Source of the DNA: Anaspis maculata
Taxonomy: Eukaryota; Arthropoda; Insecta; Coleoptera; Scraptiidae
Reading direction: 5' to 3'
NCBI GenBank assembly: GCA_949128115.1
Contig: OX421966.1
Span: 48,605,416-48,669,415, forward strand
DNA length: 64,000 nt
Part shown: in pieces, positions 56,280 to 64,000 of the stretch
Numbering within the stretch: position 1 is the stretch's first letter
Layout of the letters: each line of letters starts with the position of its first letter
Program-made: the position numbers and the translations under genes
The notes under the pieces: generated by a model
Database searches by the model: none
Told to the model about the DNA's origin: nothing
The model's input: the letters and a program-made list of their open reading frames with translations, nothing else

Positions 56280-56605
56280 TAGTCTAGGTACAATGGTCAA
56301 TGGTCTAGGTATATGCCAATGTCGGAGAAATTAATATCAATGGTTTTTTGAACCGTGGTTCATTAAGGTTTTTTTTCTACAAAAAAAATCGACATCGGGA
56401 TTCAGGAACAGGTTAATAATGTCATAACTTTACGGCTAGTGGTGAGGGAAGTATTTTTGCAACAAGGAGTGTGAGTGGTGTAGAAAATAACATTATTTCC
56501 CTTTAAAAATTCACTCTTCCCATGATTCTACTGTAGGTACGCTTGCTCAGAACGTTTCGCGGTTCGCCAGAGCCAGAGAGCAGAGCACACTGGCACACAC
56601 AAAGG

Positions 56606-56655
56606 TTGACGTGTCCCCCATCGGTTCGATAACGGAATCTCCGTCCACCACGTGG
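56606..56655 (+). promoter_or_regulatory. Candidate unfolded-protein-response sites upstream of ERO1
   Basis: TTGACGTGTC at 56606-56615 resembles the XBP1/ATF6 element (core GACGTG), and CCACGTGG at 56648-56655 is a palindromic CACGTG box containing the CCACG half of an ER stress element. They lie 127-176 bp upstream of the ERO1 start. ERO1 genes are UPR targets in yeast and mammals. Function here is inferred only. Confidence 0.35.
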
Positions 56656-56781
56656 ATCATGAACCGCCTGAGACCCCGCACGTATGTTTTGTTCACGCAG
56701 TTTTAGTACAACGGTAGAGCGAAGGTGGCTCTACGAAATGATAGCACATTGGCGTTTCGTTGACTAGTAGTCCCGTAAAAA

Positions 56782-59700
56782 ATGCTAATGGTTCCACCAA
56801 ACAAAAGAACGTTGTTTTTGCTTATCGTAGTGGGTGTCGTGAGGGTCAAGGCCGGTTTGGATGGACTAAACGAGGAGCATTTCTGCCGACTGGAAGGGAA
56901 CGTGGACGATTGTACGTGCAGCCCGGATACGGTGGACCACTTCAATAACGTCAAGGTAAGGTATTCTGATAAAGCCATCCCAATAATAGGTGAAAGTCTG
57001 GCGGCATGGTGAATAGATGATGACGGGTGGGGGTAAATACAGAGCCGAGATCGGACCCTTTATGACCTTGCACAATACGTGCTCTAGTGACTTGAGAGAT
57101 ATCCATATCGAGGGCCAAGGGCAAGGTCGTTGTGTCTTCCGATAATTTGTTATGTAAATATTTACGTGTTCATTGGTAAAAAAAGCAGTAACAAAAAAGA
57201 TAGTTGGTGTTTGCAGATTTGGTGTCACAGAGCCCGTATAATTATACTCAAATATACCTACCAAATACGGAAGATTACGCCCACTATCCAGTTAAAAATT
57301 TAATGTGTCGATCATGTAGTGTCACATTACAATAGAGAAAGCATGTCTAATTATATCAACTAGGTAGGTATATCGTAATTATAGTACCTGTAGGTACTGT
57401 AATGTGTTTTTTCAAGTCGCCATCAGCTATCGTATTTCTGTAAAGTTACGTGGTCATGTCCTACGTAGGAAATGTGGAGGTAATAATTAATAATGGTAGG
57501 TATTATCAAAACTGCCTTGGCCCTAAGGTATTCAGTAACGCCTATGAGTAGATTCGTAAAAGACAAGCATTAGTTGTTTCATCTATTTACTTTGCGTTAC
57601 TAATGGATTTATTATTACATCGAAGGCAGTGCTTTAATAGAGAATATTATTAAACTGCTTTTCAACCAATAGCAACAATTTATCGTCAATAGAAGGTAGG
57701 CAGACGTCAGTGCGAAGGTGTCACCTGTCAAACGTTTCTATTTGTAGCAGCCAGAATTTACAATTTCTGGACGATTATGAGAGTGAAGTAGATAAAATTG
57801 TATATTGCACTTGTTTAATAAGACGTATTGCCACACTCCTCGCAAGCTCGTCGTGCCCCAAAACCAGTCGTGTGACAATACTATGTCTTATGAAACTCGT
57901 ATAATAATACACTATTGTCAAGTCTCTACTGTCAATTATTATTGTCATTTCTAATTTCTATTGAAGACCAATAATTCACTTTCTTATAGTCTTGTCAATG
58001 ACCTGACCTGTTATTATGTTATTGCGTGTTATTGTCATGCAACGTACTTGTTTCAGCTAGCTAGATCCACAGAGTAGTGTACGAAGGCGTAGAGCGACCA
58101 CCACAAAAATGAATAACAAATTCTGAGATAAAAGTCGGAATTTAACCAAATTCCGAGATAATCTTGGAATTTAACTTAAATTGCGAGATAAAAGTCAGAA
58201 TTTAGTTAAATTCCGAGATAAAAGTTCGAATTTAACTAAATTCCGAGATAAAAGTCGGAATTCAAGTGATTTGTTTGGACACCAAATTTTTTGAATACCT
58301 TATAGTATACAGGGTGTTTCAAAAAACTTTCAAATTTTTTCAACACTTTGTATCTAAATATTGGGAATGATGCGGCTTTTTCTTCTGAGTCCAGATTATG
58401 TATTTGCGAGGTAATTTGATATCCGAACAAGATCATATGCAGGATGTTCACTTTTACACTTCTCACCCTAGATTTCTCCCCGCCAAATTTTTTTCAAGAA
58501 AAACGCCGGAACAGGTCGATTTTTATAAATAAGAATTCGGAAATACGTGTCCTAGGTGTCCCCTTCAAAATAAAAATTGACCTGTTCCGGCGTTTTCTTG
58601 AGAAAAATTTGGCGAAGAGAAATCTAGGGCGAGAAGTGTAAAAACGAACACCTGTATATGATCTTGTTCAGATATCAAATTACATAATTATCTGGAATCA
58701 GAAACAAAAAGCCGCACCTGCGCATGCGCATGCGTGATCTTTGTCCAATCGGGCATTAGAGTTTGATTCCGGATATAAATATTCTACAATTTTAACCTCG
58801 ATTCTAACTCAATTTTCATTGACTGAACGCAATCAACATAAAAGAACCGAACGACGAAAATTCTGAATTTTAAAACTGGCAACATTTCAAGGTCTTCCCG
58901 AGACTGCGCAGCCTCCTGGTCAAGAACTACTTTCGCTTCTTCAAGGTCAACTTGAAACGAGAATGTCCCTTCTGGGCCGACGACAGCCGGTGTGCCATGC
59001 GGCACTGCCACGTCAAAGCTTGCAACGACGAGGACATCCCGATCGGCATCAAAGGCTCAGCCTACCGTTCAATGGACGACAAGAACTGCCAAAAAAAATT
59101 GAACGACGAAGACAAAGACCTGGACTTCCTCAACAAAACCATAAGTGCCAAAACCAAACACGAACTGGCCATGTGGGCGATGTACGACGATGCTCAAGAT
59201 AATTTCTGCATCATCGACGAAAACGACGAAGAAGCCGAATATGTCGATTTACTTCTGAACCCAGAACGGTTCACCGGATACAAGGGCGAGTCGGCGCACA
59301 GGATATGGAATTCCATCTACATGGAAAACTGCTTCCGGCCCAAACTGACGTACAACTTGTACATCCAGGGCAACAAGTTGAACAACATGTGTCTGGAAAA
59401 GCGAGCTTATTATCGGTAAGTGTTTTATATCAGATTAATGGGGCATTTCTAGTTACTGAACCGTATTAATAAAAACTTGACGAAATGATGATTTTGCTTA
59501 AAATCCGGTATTCAAAAGATTCTTCATAATTTCATCTAAGAACTTCAACTTCTCTTGAATGTTTTAGCTACAACTTGAATCATCAGTAGTTAATTCAAAT
59601 TTTGTATCTGTATAATAGGCATTTTTCAATATCGAATTTTAAGGAAAAACATTTGCTTGCTATTAAAGGCCCATTGTGTATTTTAGAGCCATATCAGGAC

Positions 59701-60441
59701 TGCACAGCAGCATCAATATCCACCTTTGCGGCAATTACCTTTTATCCAAAGGCTTGTCGTTGACGGACGCTAAAGAAGGCGATTGGGGACCCAACCTGGC
59801 CGAATTCCAGCGACGATTTTCGCCCGAAACCACGAACGGAGAAGGCCCGAACTGGCTCAAAAACTTATACTTCATTTACCTCTTGGAACTACGCGCTTTG
59901 GCGAAAGCTGCCGACTACTTACAGTCTGAAGAATTCTATACCGGTAGGTTTCGAGAGCAAAAACTCGACTTGCTTTTACTCATCTAAATTCATTCCAGGC
60001 GACGAATCGGAAGATTGGGATACGAAAATGGCAATCAAAGATCTTCTGTCGTTGGTCAAACAATTCCCGCACCACTTCGACGAAACGTCAATGTTCACCG
60101 GCAGTGCTCAAGCGCAAAAACTGAAACGGGAGTTCAAAGAGCACTTCCGGAACGTGACCAGGATCATGGACTGCGTCGGCTGTGACAAGTGCAAGCTATG
60201 GGGAAAACTGCAGACCAAAGGCCTGGGGACGGCGTTGAAAATTCTATTTTCCGGCAACGACATCGTCGGGCCCAACTTCGAGAAAAACAACAAGCGATTT
60301 CAGTTGACGCGTGAAGAGATCGTCGCTCTGTTCAATGCTTTCGGCAGATTATCCACGAGCATTTACAAACTGGACGATTTCAGGGAAATGCTCAGGAACG
60401 ATGAGGGAGCAGCTGTACCAAAAAAAGCATCACCTTTTTGA
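56782..60441 (+). CDS. Ero1L: ERO1 thiol oxidase, complete, 4 exons
   Basis: This ER-lumen FAD enzyme reoxidises protein disulfide isomerase and passes electrons to oxygen. Exons 56782-56955, 58892-59415, 59687-59943 and 59999-60441 join in phase to 465 residues (human ERO1A 468). The N-terminus has a hydrophobic signal stretch (RTLFLLIVVGVV). A second ATG at 56788 could be used. The shuttle disulfide is C97-x4-C102 (CHVKAC) after NLKRECPFW. FAD-binding segments include YVDLLLNPERFTGYKG and RAISGLHSSINIHL. The active site CVGCDKC gives C377, C380 and C383 (CxxCxxC), followed by KLWGKLQTKGLGTALKILF. The last exon ends in a short divergent tail. Intron 3 is only 55 bp. The paralogue cannot be told from sequence alone. 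Confidence 0.96.
58116..58265 (+). repeat. Minisatellite, about 36 bp unit
   Basis: Variants of AAATTCCGAGATAAAAGTCG with GGAATTTAACT recur about four times in tandem. It is inside ERO1 intron 1. Confidence 0.75.
58308..58730. mobile_element. Inverted-repeat element next to a TACAGGGTGTTTCA end
   Basis: Arms of about 160-170 bp (58354-58525 and 58570-58730) pair. They share GACCTGTTCCGGCGTTTT, CTTCTCACCCTAGATTTCTC and GATATCCGAACAAGATCATAT with their complements. The left side starts at TACAGGGTGTTTCAAAAAAC (58308). No matching right terminus of that phrase was found. It is in ERO1 intron 1. Confidence 0.6.
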
Positions 60442-60791
60442 GGTTTTGAGGGATCTCAAAAGTATTTAAAACAAATTCGAACTGTGATCATAGCAAATGC
60501 CAAGACTTAGACAATTCTTCCAAAATGTTTGGGCGGGTTTACCTAGTGTACTTACTATACTTAGTATGTATAGGTACCGATATTTAAGTTTATGACAGAT
60601 ACGTAAATATATTTTTATGCTGTTGCATTTCGTGTTTTATTTTTTCTGCTTAAGGAGATAAGGTGGATTTAGGTTTCTAACAAAAGAATGAGTACTCATA
60701 CGGATTAAATGTGATATTAAGCATCCAGGAAGCTGGGTTATTGTGTCTTAGTGTAGTGTTTTGCATTAACACATGCACGTTAGAGTTTTAC

Positions 60792-60797
60792 AATAAA
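60792..60797 (+). terminator. ERO1 polyadenylation signal (candidate)
   Basis: AATAAA 351 bp after the ERO1 stop in ACAATAAACTG context. It is the first canonical hexamer downstream; AT-rich variants lie nearer. Confidence 0.5.
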
Positions 60798-62287
60798 CTG
60801 TATATTTATGATAATAAGAACCTTTGGGAATAGCAAACAATGTTGTAAGAATTGCAACGTCTGAATCTCTGTTTTGTTCGTGATCTTAATTACTAATTTT
60901 TTTGCTGACGAGCTGCCTATTTTTCACTTTCGTAAAATTTGTGCTACTCACCCTTTTTATAGGATACTGTAACGTCAGGTGTTCAGTCAAGTGTACATTG
61001 AACTTCTATTTGATATAGGCTTGGATATAGGTACAGCGTGATCCAAAAATTAATTCTTCTTCTTCAAAAAAAGCCACTGCCTCAAAGAATTATTCTACGG
61101 GGACGAGAAAAGTCGTATCTTATTCTAAATTATTTCAAGGGCCGATGGAATATTTCACAAGCACTTATGAATAAAACTGGACTTTTGTGGTTTACTTATG
61201 ACTCACTCCTCGACTCACTCTGTATCGTGAACAGGAATGCAGTGACTGATTATTTAACAGGTTAGCACATTGAATAACGAAAATAGAGGGGGGCGAGTCT
61301 CACCTTTTGACCCCCCCCCCATAGCCCCTTTCTGATTTTAAAAATGCGCGGGAATTCCAAAATAGTATTGCTGGAAAGAGTATTTTTGTGAAAAAACTGG
61401 TTTTGAAATTGATCACTTACCCTGTCTAGGAAAACCTTCATACCTGAAACATTAAAATTTTACCCCGACTGACCTTGCCCTTTTGACCCACGTGAAGTTT
61501 AGAGCTCTCGACCATTTTTTTTGTTATCAAAAATTCATAACGCACATTCGCTCGACCAAAACCTCAATTATTAAGGAAATACTCGTATGCGCTGTGCTGT
61601 ATAGCTGCTACCAAGCTACACTCTTTTATAGAATGAAAATATAGCTAATATTTATATTTCTTGAACGAGTTGGTAAATGGGTGGGTATAAATCTAATCCC
61701 AACCTCACCTAGATTCCGTCGTCAGGCTTGTCACGCAATAAATTTATATTTATGCCTTTATTTTTCAACCATGATGAAAAAGTGCGTCATGAGAACTTTT
61801 GATTTTCAGTTTTGATTCACAGAAGGATCCCGTTGTAGTTATTCATCATTATTGCTTTATTTATTTATGATTAGATCAAATATTCATCTTTTCTCATGCA
61901 TCCATTCAATTGTGAAGGTTGTATTGCGGTATTTTTTTTTGGATCCAAGTTTGATTCGAAAACATGATAAGTAATAACGCCAGAGGGAATAGGTAGAGGT
62001 ACGTTGAACATAAACTTCCTCCACTACTCTACTGCGCAGATTTCAGATTTCATAGCAATAAACAGATACAAAAAAAAATACCGTATAAACAAACAACTTG
62101 GGAAGAAGATATTTTAATCAATATTAGCTGGGGAAGTTCCAAAAATAACTTGCCCCAGAGTTGGCATTTGACATTATGATGATTCTCCACTTCTCCAGCA
62201 CCAACAGAACAGATGAGCAGCGACAGCGTCAATCAAAGTAGGGTACGTATGAGCATCACGGATGCTGAGCTTTATTGACTCAAACAT

Positions 62288-62345
62288 ATTTATTATTATT
62301 ATTAATATATATTATTAAATAATAATAATAATAATAATAATTATA
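62288..62345 (+). repeat. Simple ATT/TAA repeat
   Basis: Runs of TTATTA followed by AATAATAATAATAATAATAA, with some interruption. Confidence 0.85.
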
Positions 62346-62499
62346 ATGACTAAACTAATCTGCATTCAAGCATGATTGCGTTTAATACAGATGTCCCAGG
62401 TATTTATGCATAAAATCGAGCATGAAATTCAATCATGGGATCCTCAGATCATGCCAAAAGAAAATGTGTAATTTATTTAACAAAATTCGCCTGTATGAC

Positions 62500-62713
62500 T
62501 ATATGCCGTTCACGTTTTAAATTCAGTAGAGTGACTTTTTGGAGCAAAAATAAAGTGACAAGCCTGGGGGGCTACGCCGGCTGATGGCACCTGCAAAGTT
62601 TTGGAGCAAAACTAGTAGCGGTCATCAGCCCTATCCTCCCAGTGCTCCAGCTTGTCACTTCATTTTTGCTCTAAAAAGTCATTCTACTGAAAATAACAAG
62701 TGAACGGGATATA
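62500..62713. mobile_element. MITE family G, copy 2
   Basis: It matches 35155-35368 over its whole length with the same ends (TATATGCCGTTCAC and GTGAACGGGATATA) and the same inverted core. The two copies differ by point changes and small indels. Confidence 0.75.
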
Positions 62714-62749
62714 CTTCCAAGTCAAATTTCAACAAAATTAAAACGCGTG

Positions 62750-63457
62750 AATAGGGTAGTGACCACCATCGAAAAATATAAACAAAAACCATACTAATCG
62801 AATGTAGAGCCTTAATAACAAGACTACGTTTCGTGAAAATTCGAAAAAAAAAAAGTTCCAAGTGTCTTAAAATCTGCCTTGAAAGTGGCTACTTTTGCGA
62901 ACGATTTCAAATCTACCGAGCTGTAAGGCGGGCTGTGACGTTTCAATCTTTTGACAGTAGTGGGGATGACCCCACCTCCGTTGTTTGTGTGTCAAGTGTC
63001 AAGTGTTGACGTTGACGTTTGCCAGCATAACATAACCATTGAAGTCTGATGTAGTTTTGAAATATTCATAAATCATAAAAGATTTTACCATGGCTAAATT
63101 TTGGTAAGTCGCCTGTTCACAATCGGGCTCCACATTTTCAAGCAAAACAACTAAACAACATAAATCACCGCACAGATACACAAAGCGTAAACAATATACA
63201 ATCAGCTGTTATGAGCGTTGACGCTAGTGCTTTTTGTAGTAAGTTCTGTAGTGTTGTCAAGCCTGCTTCTCCGCCTATGAAAGATTGTGACATCATCGCG
63301 CCCGAGTTCGCGCCAAATTTGAAATGATCGAAAACTTGCAGAATTTTTTTTTACCAAGAAAACTTGCGAAAAAAATCTGTTAACTATATAGCGTCACTTA
63401 TCAAGAAGTGAACTTTAAAAAAAAATAATAAAAAAAAAAATCGGTCACTACCCTATT
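62750..63457. mobile_element. TIR element with AATAGGGTAGTGACC ends, about 708 bp
   Basis: AATAGGGTAGTGACC near 62750 and GGTCACTACCCTATT ending at 63457 are exact complements. A/T homopolymers lie near both ends. Inside, at 63090-63103, is an ATG in ACCATGG context followed by a good GTAAGT donor. I could not link it to a gene. Confidence 0.5.
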
Positions 63458-63541
63458 AGGGACACCTGTGTAAAATCATCAGTAGTAACAACTTCTACAG
63501 ATATTTTTAGAGATGACTGAATTTTTGAGATTTATATTACC

Positions 63542-63785
63542 AGATATAGTTTATTCCAATCAAATGACATCTCGGGCGGCTGTGAAATTTGACATTTGCG
63601 TTAGAAATTATGTGTTTTCGGAGTCCTGTTCAGTTTTATAAGGAAGATTATCATCAAACGTACACAAACTGATGAAAATCTTTCATTATAAAATCGTTCA
63701 AACTTAGAAAACGCTTTATTTCTAGCGCAAATGTCAAATTCCAAAGCCGCCCGCGATGTCGTTTCATTTGAATTGAACTATACTT
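63542..63785. repeat. Inverted repeat, about 70 bp arms
   Basis: Arms 63542-63612 and 63716-63785 pair (TTCCAATCAAATGACATC with GATGTCGTTTCATTTGAA, and TTTGACATTTGCG with CGCAAATGTCAAA). Outer GACACCTGTGTA (63470) and GAGACACCATGTA (about 63884) may be the termini of a larger element of roughly 430 bp. Confidence 0.55.
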
Positions 63786-64000
63786 AAAAACCAAACTCAA
63801 TTAATTCAATTTTTTTTTTTGCCACTTTTGAAGCACATTATCCCTGAGCCTCCCTGGACTCTGTTCTGTAGGCGCAGATTTTTGAGACACCATGTATAAT
63901 TGTATATCTTAATTACCTATATGTGTCGCTATAGGTAGCAGATAAGCACTGGGTTACTATAGGAAACAGAGGGTAAGGTTGGTGTGAATAAATTGATTAT

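Larger units (their letters stand above)
56956..58891 (+). other. ERO1 intron 1, contents
   Basis: This 1.9 kb intron contains the tandem repeat at 58116-58265 and the inverted-repeat element at 58308-58730. No other gene was seen. Open frames at 57710-57904 and 58444-58641 are unsupported. Confidence 0.6.
60442..62499. other. ERO1 3' region and intergenic DNA, no gene seen
   Basis: The 3'UTR of ERO1 leads into AT-rich DNA with a C run at about 61310-61320 and a (TAA)n-like simple repeat at 62288-62345. Open frames at 61038-61265 and 62232-62050 lack domains. Confidence 0.5.

Noticed and set aside
63090..63103. First coding exon of a new gene
   Set aside because: Only four codons, lies inside a TIR element, and no downstream exon is visible before the window ends.

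Overview
The window is nuclear DNA of an insect. Protein genes are split by spliceosomal introns, the DNA between exons is AT-rich and crowded with transposon remains, and the five recognisable host genes are conserved animal genes. PARN is present, which as far as I know is missing from Drosophila. Scattered runs built on TAGGTACCTACC occur in several lepidopteran and hemipteran genomes, but I cannot name the order or species.

Layout. (1) 1-11192, + strand: the last two coding exons of the transcription elongation factor Spt6; its N-terminal acidic exons lie left of the window. The 4.9 kb intron holds several palindromic elements. (2) 11.2-19.4 kb: intergenic DNA made of old repeats, a solo Ty3/gypsy-type LTR (14501-15184), a 1 kb terminal-inverted-repeat element and a 1.5 kb near-perfect foldback (17545-19042). 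(3) 19538-39367, - strand: complete PARN, reconstructed as 11 coding exons with consistent phase (612 aa). Intron 8 contains, on the opposite strand, a complete two-exon phosphoglycerate mutase gene (26640-28174), and also a Copia retrotransposon (21435-25721) with matching LTRs and a GTTCT target duplication. (4) 39.4-46 kb: intergenic, dense in inverted-repeat elements. (5) 46002-47801, - strand: the last two coding exons of an EF-hand protein of the Swiprosin-1/EFHD2 family. (6) 47.8-56.5 kb: a decayed LINE reverse transcriptase, a roughly 270 bp tandem satellite and other repeats. (7) 56782-60441, + strand: complete ERO1 thiol oxidase in four exons (465 aa). (8) 60.4-64 kb: repeats only.

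The host genes do not form a pathway or operon: Spt6 (transcription), PARN (poly(A) shortening), PGAM (glycolysis), EFHD2 (calcium/actin) and ERO1 (ER disulfide formation) are neighbours by position only. The striking features are architectural. There is a gene nested antisense inside PARN. PARN mixes introns of 49-76 bp, two with GC donors, with introns of 2.8-8 kb swollen by transposons. There is an unusual density of long inverted repeats, several inside introns, that would fold into long hairpin RNA if transcribed. I found no evidence of a novel protein-coding system.
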